6,918 bases of DNA. Source: JBKHJZ01 sp046537875 (lineage in GTDB: Bacteria > Actinomycetota > Acidimicrobiia > Acidimicrobiales > VFJN01). A program made the position numbers and the translations under genes. How positions within the stretch are numbered: the stretch's first letter is position 1; every line of letters starts with the position of its first letter. This document shows positions 1 through 5,323 of this stretch, piece after piece. The stretch covers positions 1 to 6,918 of the forward strand of contig JBKHJZ010000170.1 in the NCBI GenBank assembly GCA_046537875.1. The letters are read 5' to 3'. The notes beneath the pieces were generated by a model. That model was not told the DNA's origin. It saw only the letters and a list, made by a program, of their open reading frames with translations, and made no database searches.

Positions 1-258
1 GCCCGGGCGGGCGGCCCAGCCCTCCGGCCGCTGGTCGACGCGCTCGCCCAGCACGACCGCTACGGCGGCGCGCTGCGACCGGCGCTCGAGCGGGTGGGCA
101 TCGAGGCCCGGCTGCGCCGCCGGCGCGCCGCCGACGAGGCCGCCCGGCGGCTCCCGGTCACCCTGCTCTTCCCCCTGGTGCTCACCACCCTGCCGGCGTT
201 CGCACTGCTGACCGTGGTGCCCCTGCTGGCGGGATCCCTCGGCTCGATGAGCCTCTGA
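1..258 (+). CDS. TadC-like type II secretion system F-domain protein, C-terminal end (partial)
   Basis: This is the last 85 residues of a protein that begins before the window, read in frame 1 to a TGA at 256-258. What is visible is an Arg/Ala-rich cytoplasmic stretch (an RLRRRRAADEAARRLP-like segment) followed by one long hydrophobic segment starting LPVTLLFPLVLTTLPAFALL and ending in a GSLGSMSL tail. Basic helix, then 'LPV-LLFPLV...LPAF-LLTVVPLL', then a short end is the usual C-terminus of the T2SSF/TadC platform proteins of actinobacterial Tad pili. In that family the protein sits in the inner membrane, beside TadB, and couples the TadA ATPase to pilin extrusion. The two pilin-like genes directly downstream on the same strand support the call. 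TadB or a generic T2SSF protein cannot be excluded from this fragment, but position next to the pilin favours TadC. Confidence 0.85.
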   Translation, partial: ARAGGPALRPLVDALAQHDRYGGALRPALERVGIEARLRRRRAADEAARRLPVTLLFPLVLTTLPAFALLTVVPLLAGSLGSMSL

Positions 259-286
259 GACGCCCACGACGTCCGACGCACCCACC

Positions 287-313
287 GGGACGGCGCACCT
301 CGCGCACCGTCCC
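287..313 (+). other. Stem-loop between tadC and the pilin gene
   Basis: GGGACGG (287-293) is perfectly complementary to CCGTCCC (307-313), giving a 7-bp GC-rich stem with a 13-nt loop. After a mismatch, two more pairs can form inside the loop. It lies in the 75-nt gap between the tadC stop and the pilin start, just upstream of the pilin ribosome binding site. There is no U tract, so it is not a classical terminator. It could instead partly terminate, or stabilise the 5' end of a processed pilin mRNA, which would fit the need for far more pilin than platform protein. That role is inference. Confidence 0.45.
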
Positions 314-321
314 CAGGACCC

Positions 322-328
322 GGGAGGT
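322..328 (+). promoter_or_regulatory. Shine-Dalgarno site of the pilin gene
   Basis: GGGAGGT ends 5 nt before the ATG at 334. It is the strongest ribosome binding site in the window and fixes the pilin start. It contrasts with the apparently leaderless genes further right. Confidence 0.75.
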
Positions 329-333
329 CCACC

Positions 334-549
334 ATGTTCCTGCGCACAGCCACCCGCGTGCAGCTCGCCGCCCGCCGGCACCTCGACCGGCTCACCGGCG
401 ACGACCGCGGCCAGTCCACCGCCGAGTACGGGCTGGTCATCCTCGCTGCCGGAGGCATCGCCCTCGGCGTGATCGCCTGGGCCGGCAAGACGGGCACGTT
501 CACCGGCCTGTTCGAGTCGGTGGTCGGGAACCTCACCGAGGGCCTGTGA
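334..549 (+). CDS. Flp-like prepilin (DUF4244-type small protein)
   Basis: A 71-aa protein with a 26-residue basic leader, then G26|QSTAEYGLVILAAGG (Q27 onward) and one hydrophobic helix to about residue 50, ending in a short polar tail. The GQSTAEY block matches the Flp prepilin rule of cleavage after Gly, with Glu at mature position 5 (E31) and Tyr at 6 (Y32). Cleavage would leave a mature pilin of about 45 residues. Small proteins of this kind next to TadC and TadE in actinobacteria are usually annotated DUF4244. I infer that this is the major pilin subunit, extruded through the membrane by the Tad machinery after removal of its leader by a TadV-like peptidase not present here. The start is set by a strong Shine-Dalgarno sequence. 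The stop overlaps the next start (GTGA, 546-549), indicating translational coupling. Confidence 0.82.
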   Translation: MFLRTATRVQLAARRHLDRLTGDDRGQSTAEYGLVILAAGGIALGVIAWAGKTGTFTGLFESVVGNLTEGL

Positions 550-1034
550 CCCCTCCGCCCCGACCCCGCTGGCGCCGGCCGGCCCACCGGCGCCCGATCG
601 GGCGATGGTCCGCCGTGACCCTCGCCCGGTCGCGGCGCCCCGTGCGGCCACCCGGCGGCCGGCGGGCCGGGGCCGACGGCGGGCAGGCCACGGTCGAGCT
701 GGCGCTCGTCCTGCCGCTGGTGGCGCTGCTGCTCCTCGCCCTCGTGCAGGCGGGGCTCGTGGCGCGCGACCAGATCCTCGTGATCCACGCCGCCCGCGAG
801 GCCGCGCGTGCGGCGGCGGTCAGCCCCGAGCCCGACGCCGCCCGCCGGGCCGCCGAGCGGGCCGGGCCACTGCGCCCCGAGCACCTCGACGTCACCGTGT
901 CGGGCCGGGGAGCGGTGGGCAGCCGGGTGCACGTCGAGGTGCGCTACCGCGCCGCCACCCACGTCCCGCTCGCCGGCCTGGTCCTGCCCCGCCTCCACCT
1001 GGTCGGTTCCGCCACGATGCGGGTGGAGCGGTGA
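546..1034 (+). CDS. TadE-like minor pseudopilin
   Basis: A 162-aa protein starting at a GTG that overlaps the pilin stop by 4 nt. Residues 1-46 form an Arg/Pro-rich leader. G46|QATVELALVLPLVALLLLA (Q47 onward) is the TadE-type prepilin site and helix, with Glu at mature position 5 (E51). After the helix come the conserved-looking AAREAARAAAV stretch (82-92) and a beta-rich C-terminal domain with VHVEVRYRA and GLVLPRLHLVGSATMRVE, typical of TadE-like proteins. TadE proteins are pseudopilins needed for Tad pilus assembly and are held in the membrane by the single helix. The leader is unusually long; an in-frame GTG at 615 (V24) is an alternative start that would shorten it to 23 residues. The cluster stops here: the second TadE-like protein usual in actinobacteria (Rv3654c type) is absent, and the next gene is on the opposite strand. 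Confidence 0.85.
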   Translation: MTPPPRPRWRRPAHRRPIGRWSAVTLARSRRPVRPPGGRRAGADGGQATVELALVLPLVALLLLALVQAGLVARDQILVIHAAREAARAAAVSPEPDAARRAAERAGPLRPEHLDVTVSGRGAVGSRVHVEVRYRAATHVPLAGLVLPRLHLVGSATMRVER

Positions 1035-1048
1035 CGGGTGTGGGTGGT

Positions 1049-3358
1049 TCAGGCCGTCGCGGCGCGCAGCAGCGCCAGCGCCCCCACCTTGTCCAGCGGC
1101 TCGTTGCCGTTGCCACACTTCGGCGACTGCACGCACGACGGGCAGCCCGCGGCGCAGGCGCACGCGGCAACCACGTCCCGGGTGGCGGCCACGTGACGGG
1201 CTGCCACCTCGTAGCCCATCTCGGCCACCCCGGCCCCGCCCGGGTAGCCGTCGTAGATCACGATGGCGGCGCTCCCCAGGTCTGCCTGGTGGGTCGTCGA
1301 CACGCCCCCCACGTCCCACCGGTCACAGATCGTGAACAGGGGCAGCACACCGATGCCCGCGTGCTCGGCGGCGTGCAGGGCTCCCGGCGCCGCGGCCCGC
1401 CCCACCCCCGCCGAGGTCAGCAGGTCGCCGGGCACCAGGTACCAGAACGCGCGCGTCTGCAGCGTCGAGGCCGGCAGGTCCAGTGGCTCGACACCCAGCG
1501 ACACCCCGGTGAGCGCGTCCTTGCGCTGGTACCCGACCACCTGCTGGTGCACCTCGACCGGCCCCAGACCCACCGTCAGCCGGCCCACGCTCCGCGACGC
1601 CTCGCACGCACCCACCCGGATGTCGACGTCGCTGCGGGCCACCGTGTACGTCGACCCGTCGTCGGGCTCCACCACGGCGCAGCGCCCCTCGAGGTCCAGG
1701 TCGACCACCCGCCAGTGCTGCCCGGCGTGCAGGTACGAGGCACCGGGGTACACCTGCTCGCACGCCCGGGCCAGGTCGACCGTCCCCACCGGGCGGCCGT
1801 CGGTCGTGCGGATCCCCACCTCGCCGGAGCCACCGGACCGCAGGCCGATGCCGTGCGACGGCCAGCCGCCGCCCGTGTAGAGCGCCTGGGGCCCGCCGCC
1901 CCGCCGCCGGGGCCGCACGACGAGCTGATCGTCGAGCGCCAGGCGCCGCACCACATCGTCCAGCAGGCCCGGCCAGTAGCGCTCGTCGGCATGGGTGAGG
2001 GGGGCCTCGTGGGCCGCGCACCGCAGGTGGGCATCGGCGACGAACGGGTTCGCGGGGTTGATCACCGCCGGCTCCGGTGGCCGGGTCACCAGCTCGCGGG
2101 GATGATCGGCGATCCACTGGTCGAGCTGGTCGGCGCCGGCGACAAGCACCGCGGCCGACGGCCGGCCCGTCCGGCCGGCCCGTCCCGCCTGCTGCCAGAA
2201 CGAGGCGACCGTCCCGGGGAACCCGTTGACCACCACCGCGTCGAGGCCACCGATGTCGATGCCGAGCTCGAGCGCCGACGTGGCGACCACGCCGTCGAGC
2301 CCGCCGCCCGCCAGCTCCTCCTCGATTGCTCGCCGCTCGCTCGCCAGGTAGCCGGCCCGGTAGGAGCTCACCCGGCCGGCCAGATCCCGGGGGACCCGCC
2401 GCCGCACGTCGGCAGCCACGGTCTCGGTCGCCCGCCGGCTGCGGCAGAACGCGATGGTCCGGTGGCCCGAGCGGACCAGCTCGCTGACCAGGCCGGCGGT
2501 CTCGGTGTTCGGGGAGACCCGGGCCCCCGTCAGCTCGTCGAGGGGCGGCGGGTTCCACACGGCGACGAGGCGCTCGCCACGGGGCGACCCGTCGTCGAGG
2601 ACCGGGGTGACCGGCAGCCCGCACAGCGCCGACGCGAGCCCGTCGGGCTGCCCGATCGTCGCCGAGCAGCAGACGAACGTGGGGTCGGCGCCGTAGCGGT
2701 CGGCGAGCCGCCGGAGCCGGCGGATCAGGTGGGCGACGTGGCTGCCGAAGATGCCCCGGAACGCGTGCAGCTCGTCGACCACCACGTAGCGCAGGCGGGC
2801 CAGGAACGACGCCCACCGGTCGTGGTGGGGCAGGATCCCGCTGTGGAGCATCTCCGGGTTGGTGAGCACCACGGTGGCGTGGCGCCGCATCCACGCCCGC
2901 TGCTCGGGGCCGGCGTCGCCGTCGTAGGCGCCGGGCACCACTCCCGGGAAGTCGTGCGAGCCCAGGGCCCGCAACTGATCGTGGGCGAGGGCCTTGGTGG
3001 GGAAGAGCATGAGGGCCGTCCCCCGCCGCACCGGAGCCGTCGCCGCCTCGGCGATCGGTACCTGGTAGCACAACGACTTGCCCGAGGCGGTGCCGCTGGC
3101 CACGACGATCGACCGGCCATCCCGGGCCAGGTCGATCGCCCGGGCCTGGTGCGACCACAGGGCCGGGACGCCGAGGCGGGCGGCCACCTCGTCCGGGAGG
3201 GGTCGCGACAACTCGCCGTGGCGCGCGGAGCGGGCGGGCAGCCGGTGGACGTGCACGAGCGGCGTTCCGCTCCCTGGCTCCCACTCCTGAACGTCCGACC
3301 GCGCGGCGAGCGCCGCCCAGAGCGTGTCGAGGTCGGTGTCGGGAGCGACCAACGTCAT
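1049..3358 (-). CDS. SF2 DEAD/DEAH-box helicase with C-terminal DUF1998 cysteine module (MrfA/SftH type)
   Basis: A complete 769-aa ATP-dependent DNA translocase/helicase. Motifs in order: 'LWSHQ' (67-71, Q-motif-like); Walker A GTASGKS (89-95); FPTKALA (119-125); TNPEM (166-170); Walker B DELH (195-198); SAT (232-234); TIAFCRSRRATE (301-312); TSALELGIDIGG (360-371); QQAGRAGRTGR (389-399). The C-terminal third is DUF1998, ending in a cysteine cluster with C733, C735, C739, C742 and C748 ('GCPSCVQSPKCGN'). Relatives include Bacillus subtilis MrfA (YprA; mitomycin lesion repair), mycobacterial SftH (a 3'-to-5' DNA translocase) and fungal Hrq1; the cysteines in that clade bind zinc. I infer a role in DNA adduct or crosslink repair. 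It is convergent with tadE (14-nt gap) and divergent from the STAS gene. The ATG at 3358 has no Shine-Dalgarno sequence but a TAACCT box 9 nt upstream, so it is probably leaderless. Confidence 0.93.
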   Translation of the reverse strand: MTLVAPDTDLDTLWAALAARSDVQEWEPGSGTPLVHVHRLPARSARHGELSRPLPDEVAARLGVPALWSHQARAIDLARDGRSIVVASGTASGKSLCYQVPIAEAATAPVRRGTALMLFPTKALAHDQLRALGSHDFPGVVPGAYDGDAGPEQRAWMRRHATVVLTNPEMLHSGILPHHDRWASFLARLRYVVVDELHAFRGIFGSHVAHLIRRLRRLADRYGADPTFVCCSATIGQPDGLASALCGLPVTPVLDDGSPRGERLVAVWNPPPLDELTGARVSPNTETAGLVSELVRSGHRTIAFCRSRRATETVAADVRRRVPRDLAGRVSSYRAGYLASERRAIEEELAGGGLDGVVATSALELGIDIGGLDAVVVNGFPGTVASFWQQAGRAGRTGRPSAAVLVAGADQLDQWIADHPRELVTRPPEPAVINPANPFVADAHLRCAAHEAPLTHADERYWPGLLDDVVRRLALDDQLVVRPRRRGGGPQALYTGGGWPSHGIGLRSGGSGEVGIRTTDGRPVGTVDLARACEQVYPGASYLHAGQHWRVVDLDLEGRCAVVEPDDGSTYTVARSDVDIRVGACEASRSVGRLTVGLGPVEVHQQVVGYQRKDALTGVSLGVEPLDLPASTLQTRAFWYLVPGDLLTSAGVGRAAAPGALHAAEHAGIGVLPLFTICDRWDVGGVSTTHQADLGSAAIVIYDGYPGGAGVAEMGYEVAARHVAATRDVVAACACAAGCPSCVQSPKCGNGNEPLDKVGALALLRAATA

Positions 3359-3367
3359 GCACCGGAC

Positions 3368-3373
3368 AGGTTA
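3368..3373 (-). promoter_or_regulatory. -10 box of the helicase gene (leaderless)
   Basis: Read on the minus strand, TAACCT fits the actinobacterial TANNNT consensus and is followed by 9 nt and then the helicase ATG. Transcription would begin at or within about 3 nt of the start codon. No convincing TTGACA-like -35 box sits 16-18 nt upstream; a GTGACA lies 20 nt upstream. Assigned by eye. Confidence 0.55.
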
Positions 3374-3377
3374 CGCG

Positions 3378-3391
3378 TGTGGAATTCCACA
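3378..3391. promoter_or_regulatory. Perfect 14-bp palindrome in the divergent promoter region (operator candidate)
   Basis: TGTGGAATTCCACA equals its own reverse complement. It is AT-richer than its surroundings and falls in the spacer just upstream of the helicase -10 box, where a bound dimeric regulator would block RNA polymerase. It is also 69 nt upstream of the STAS gene -10 box. ACAGGT occurs at 3366-3371 and again at 3389-3394, overlapping its right edge. It does not match the actinobacterial LexA box (GAAC-N4-GTTC). The regulator is unknown. Confidence 0.5.
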
Positions 3392-3459
3392 GGTGTCACC
3401 GGTGCCTGCTGGTCCACGTCCCGCCCGGCCGAGCCGCGGTTCCCCGATCCGCGACCGGA

Positions 3460-3465
3460 TAGGGT
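3460..3465 (+). promoter_or_regulatory. -10 box of the STAS (bldG-like) gene
   Basis: TAGGGT fits TANNNT and ends 10 nt before the ATG at 3476. No Shine-Dalgarno sequence lies between them, so the mRNA would have a leader of 0-4 nt. No clear -35 box was seen; GGTT at 3438-3441 is a weak candidate for an alternative sigma factor but the spacing is too long for a SigF/SigB-type promoter. Confidence 0.5.
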
Positions 3466-3475
3466 CACGGCACCC

Positions 3476-3814
3476 ATGGAGCTGCGCATCGAGGTGTCCC
3501 AGGTGGCCGGCTGGGCCGTCGTGTCGCTGTACGGCGAGCTCGACGTCGCCAGCGCGCCGTCGCTGCGCGAGCGGCTGGTCGATCAGGTGAACCAGGGATC
3601 GACCCGGCTCGTGCTCGACCTGGAAGGCCTCGACTTCCTCGACTCCACCGGGCTCGGCACGATCATCGGTGCGCTCAAGCGTGCACGCACCCACGGTGGC
3701 GAGTTGCGGCTCGTCTGCACCCAGTCGCGCATCCGCCGCCTCTTCGAGATCACGGGGCTCGACAGGGCGGTCCCCCTGCACGCCTCGCTCGACGAGGCCG
3801 TCGGGCGGGGGTAG
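3476..3814 (+). CDS. bldG: BldG-like STAS-domain anti-anti-sigma factor
   Basis: A complete 112-aa single-domain STAS protein. The key site is DFLDSTGLG (53-61): S57 is the serine expected to be phosphorylated by the partner kinase, at the same position as in Streptomyces BldG. The remaining family marks are 'GELDVASAPSLRERL' (20-34), 'LRLVC' (77-81) and 'IRRLFEITGLDRAVPLHASLDEAV' from 86 to 109, close to BldG from memory. In its unphosphorylated form such a protein binds the anti-sigma kinase and frees a sigma factor. The kinase gene follows after 4 nt. A DEAD-helicase gene next to bldG is also found in Streptomyces. I chose the ATG at 3476 because it begins the conserved first beta strand and sits just after the -10 box. 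The reading frame stays open upstream for about 2.8 kb antisense to the helicase, which could mislead automatic start calling. Confidence 0.9.
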   Translation: MELRIEVSQVAGWAVVSLYGELDVASAPSLRERLVDQVNQGSTRLVLDLEGLDFLDSTGLGTIIGALKRARTHGGELRLVCTQSRIRRLFEITGLDRAVPLHASLDEAVGRG

Positions 3815-3818
3815 CCAC

Positions 3819-4250
3819 GTGGCGGTCGTCGAGCTGGTGATCCCCGCTCGCCCCGCCTATCTGTCGCTGGTGCGCCTGGTGGTGGACGCGGCGGTCGACT
3901 CGCTCGCGAGCGGCATCACCTCTGCCCGGGTCGACGACCTGAAGCTGGCGGTGACCGAGGCCTGCGCGAATGCCATCGAGGCCCACCAGGCGGCCTGGGC
4001 CGAGGGCCCGGTCGTGGTCCGGTGCACGTTGAACGACAGTGCGGTCACGGTGGACGTCAGCGACCGGGGCGGTGGCTTCGACCCCGACACCCTCGCGACG
4101 CTGCCCCCGGCGGGAGACCCGCGCCGCCTGCGACACGAGAGCGGCCTCGGTGTCCCGCTGATGCGGGCACTGGCCGACGAGGTGGCGTTCGACGCGTCGA
4201 CGAACGGGACCAGCGTGCGGTTGACCGTCTACCGTGCCCAGCCGACATGA
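3819..4250 (+). CDS. Anti-sigma factor serine kinase (RsbW/SpoIIAB-like HATPase)
   Basis: A 143-aa GHKL-fold protein. The N box is LAVTEACANAIEAH (43-56), with the catalytic Glu (E47), Mg-binding Asn (N51) and H56. The G1 box is DVSDRGGGFDP (79-89) and the G2 box GLGVPLMRALADEV (109-122), followed by the closing strand GTSVRLTVYR (130-139). Members bind a sigma factor and phosphorylate their STAS antagonist, here the BldG-like S57. The GTG at 3819 is chosen because it lies 4 nt after the STAS stop, has a GGGGG Shine-Dalgarno sequence at 3807-3811 and begins the AVVELVIPARPAYLS strand; a longer ATG start at 3669 would run through the STAS gene. Its stop overlaps the next ATG. No sigma factor gene is present, so the target must be encoded elsewhere. 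Confidence 0.9.
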   Translation: MAVVELVIPARPAYLSLVRLVVDAAVDSLASGITSARVDDLKLAVTEACANAIEAHQAAWAEGPVVVRCTLNDSAVTVDVSDRGGGFDPDTLATLPPAGDPRRLRHESGLGVPLMRALADEVAFDASTNGTSVRLTVYRAQPT

Positions 4251-4759
4251 GCGACGACCCGCAGGTGCTCCCGAAGCCGGACGCGCTCCTGGCGCTTCAC
4301 GACAGCACAGTGGAGCTGTTCGCCCGGCTGCGCGACTGGTTCGACGTCCCCGGCACGGTCGAGCTCGACCTCACGGCCATCGACGCGGCCGTGGCCGACC
4401 TGAGCGATCCCGTGATGGTTGCGGCGCTCGCCATGCGGAAGCTGCAGGCCCTCCACCTCCTCGCGACGCCCGGGGTGCGCACCACCACCGACGTCGTGGT
4501 GACCATCGTGCAGGACCTCGACCGGGCGCTGGTGCAGGCACCGGCGTCACGCCTGCGGTTGCAGGCGGCCGACACCGACTGGGACGCGGAGCTGGCCGCG
4601 CTCGAGCACGGTGGCCTCGCCGACGGCGGGGGCGTGCCCGTCGAGGCCGACGCCACCGACCCCGACATCGAGCGCTTCCGGATGCTTCACGCGCAGCTCC
4701 ACGCGGCGGCGCGAGCCGTGCTCGAGGCGTCCGACGGCCGCATCAGGGTGTTCGAGTGA
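4247..4759 (+). CDS. Unrecognised 170-aa acidic protein, third gene of the sigma-regulatory operon
   Basis: The ATG overlaps the kinase stop as ATGA (4247-4250), so translation is probably coupled, and there is no separate Shine-Dalgarno sequence. I do not recognise the family. It has no signal peptide, membrane segment, cysteines or nucleotide-binding motif. The sequence reads as mostly helical: 'PDALLALHDSTVELFARLRDWFDVPG' (11-36), 'LTAIDAAVADLSDPVMVAALAMRKLQALHLLATPG' (42-76), a central helix around TDVVVTIVQDLDRALVQAPA (81-100), an acidic glycine-containing linker (about 120-140) and a C-terminal helix DIERFRMLHAQLHAAARAVL (140-159), ending EASDGRIRVFE. It is rich in Asp, Glu, Ala and Leu and would be cytoplasmic. 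Tight linkage to the STAS/kinase pair suggests an accessory role in that switch, for example a partner or phosphatase cofactor, but nothing in the sequence proves this. GC-rich third positions support that it is coding. Confidence 0.8.
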   Translation: MSDDPQVLPKPDALLALHDSTVELFARLRDWFDVPGTVELDLTAIDAAVADLSDPVMVAALAMRKLQALHLLATPGVRTTTDVVVTIVQDLDRALVQAPASRLRLQAADTDWDAELAALEHGGLADGGGVPVEADATDPDIERFRMLHAQLHAAARAVLEASDGRIRVFE

Positions 4760-4763
4760 CGCA

Positions 4764-4791
4764 GGGGCCGGACGCCCCGGCGCCCGGCCCC
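4764..4791. terminator. Bidirectional terminator-like inverted repeat between convergent genes
   Basis: GGGGCCGG (4764-4771) pairs perfectly with CCGGCCCC (4784-4791) around a 12-nt loop. It sits in the 46-nt gap between the plus-strand operon stop (4759) and the minus-strand lipoprotein stop (4806), so it could serve both directions. There is no U tract on either side, which is common for actinobacterial terminators. Confidence 0.55.
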
Positions 4792-4805
4792 GTCACGGTC
4801 TGCGG

Positions 4806-5264
4806 TCAGGAGCAGTTCTCAGCGATGTAGGTCCCGACGGTCTCCGCCGCCTGCTGGAACTCCTGCTGCTCCTCCTGGCTCATCTCCTGGATCGCGCCCG
4901 TTCCACCGTCCTCGATCGAGCCGAAGAGCACATCCCACTCGTCGGCGATCTCCTCCGGCGGCTCGATGTCCACGAACTGCTCGATCATGGTCAGGAACGA
5001 GTTGGGGGCGGTGATGTCGGACTGCAGGTCCTGACCGAACGCGGAGATCTGGCTACAGAAGTCGCCACCACCCGCGCCCAGTAGGTTGCCGCCGCCGTTG
5101 CCGCCGTCGCCGCCGTCGTTCTCGTCGTCTTCGCCCTCGGTGCTCTCGGCGTCGGCCGCTGACTCATCGGTCTCAGCAGACCCGTCACCGTCGTCGCCCC
5201 CGCACGCGGTCGCGCCACCCAGCAGCACGAGCGCGATGAGGCCGATGAGTACTCGTCGGATCAT
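4806..5264 (-). CDS. Small secreted lipoprotein of unknown function
   Basis: A complete 152-aa protein. Residues 1-20 form a lipoprotein signal peptide: MIRR, then a hydrophobic core, then ATA|C with the lipidated cysteine at C21. Residues 22-69 are an acidic, Gly/Asp/Glu/Asn-rich low-complexity linker (EDDENDGGDGGNGGG and similar). Residues 70-152 form a small domain with FCSQISAFGQDLQ, an 'IEPPEEIADEWDVL' segment and a Gln/Glu-rich helix (MSQEEQQEFQQAAETV), ending AENCS. C70 and C151 could form a disulfide outside the membrane. This layout resembles a common type of actinobacterial hypothetical lipoprotein whose function I do not know. A GGGAGA Shine-Dalgarno sequence 9 nt upstream supports the ATG at 5264. 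The frame remains open far upstream through the dehydrogenase, but the signal peptide fixes the start. It lies 59 nt downstream of the dehydrogenase on the same strand and may be reached by read-through. Confidence 0.85.
   Translation of the reverse strand: MIRRVLIGLIALVLLGGATACGGDDGDGSAETDESAADAESTEGEDDENDGGDGGNGGGNLLGAGGGDFCSQISAFGQDLQSDITAPNSFLTMIEQFVDIEPPEEIADEWDVLFGSIEDGGTGAIQEMSQEEQQEFQQAAETVGTYIAENCS
5085..5118 (+). repeat. Short GTYGCCGCC repeat inside the lipoprotein linker
   Basis: Three copies of the 9-mer GTYGCCGCC start at 5085, 5097 and 5106, with an extra GCC after the first and a fourth partial copy at 5115. On the minus strand they encode the Gly-Gly-Asn/Asp linker. Unit and insert lengths are multiples of three, so gain or loss would change linker length without shifting the frame. 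Confidence 0.6.
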
Positions 5265-5292
5265 CGTGTCTGTTCTCCCTCCATCGCTTCTC

Positions 5293-5313
5293 CTCTCCCC
5301 AGCGTCGGGAGAG
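5293..5313 (-). terminator. Hairpin just downstream of the acyl-CoA dehydrogenase
   Basis: CTCTCCC (5293-5299) and GGGAGAG (5307-5313) form a perfect 7-bp stem with a 7-nt loop, beginning 10 nt past the dehydrogenase stop in the direction of transcription. No U tract follows; the sequence continues purine-rich to the lipoprotein ribosome binding site. It could be a weak terminator or an mRNA 3'-end stabiliser that separates expression of the two genes. Confidence 0.5.
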
Positions 5314-5323
5314 CATGGGCAGG

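Noticed and set aside
1323..3362. A 679-codon minus-strand frame overlapping the helicase in another frame
   Set aside because: It is a shadow of the helicase frame, extremely Arg/Pro/Gly-rich, without domains.
3378..3396. Resemblance of the TGTGGAATT segment to the lac promoter/operator region, suggesting vector sequence
   Set aside because: The match ends after about nine bases, and the surrounding sequence is native high-GC DNA continuous with both flanking genes.
3366..3400. A LexA or PafBC-type DNA-damage promoter upstream of the helicase
   Set aside because: There is no GAAC-N4-GTTC box, and no TTGTC-type element at the right distance before the -10 box. The palindrome is of a different kind.
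605..3814. A 1069-codon open frame on the plus strand running through the helicase region into the STAS gene
   Set aside because: Its first 950 or so codons are antisense to a helicase with all its motifs intact, and the translation is Arg/Pro/Gly/His-rich low complexity. Only the last 112 codons form a recognisable domain. The long frame is a product of high GC.
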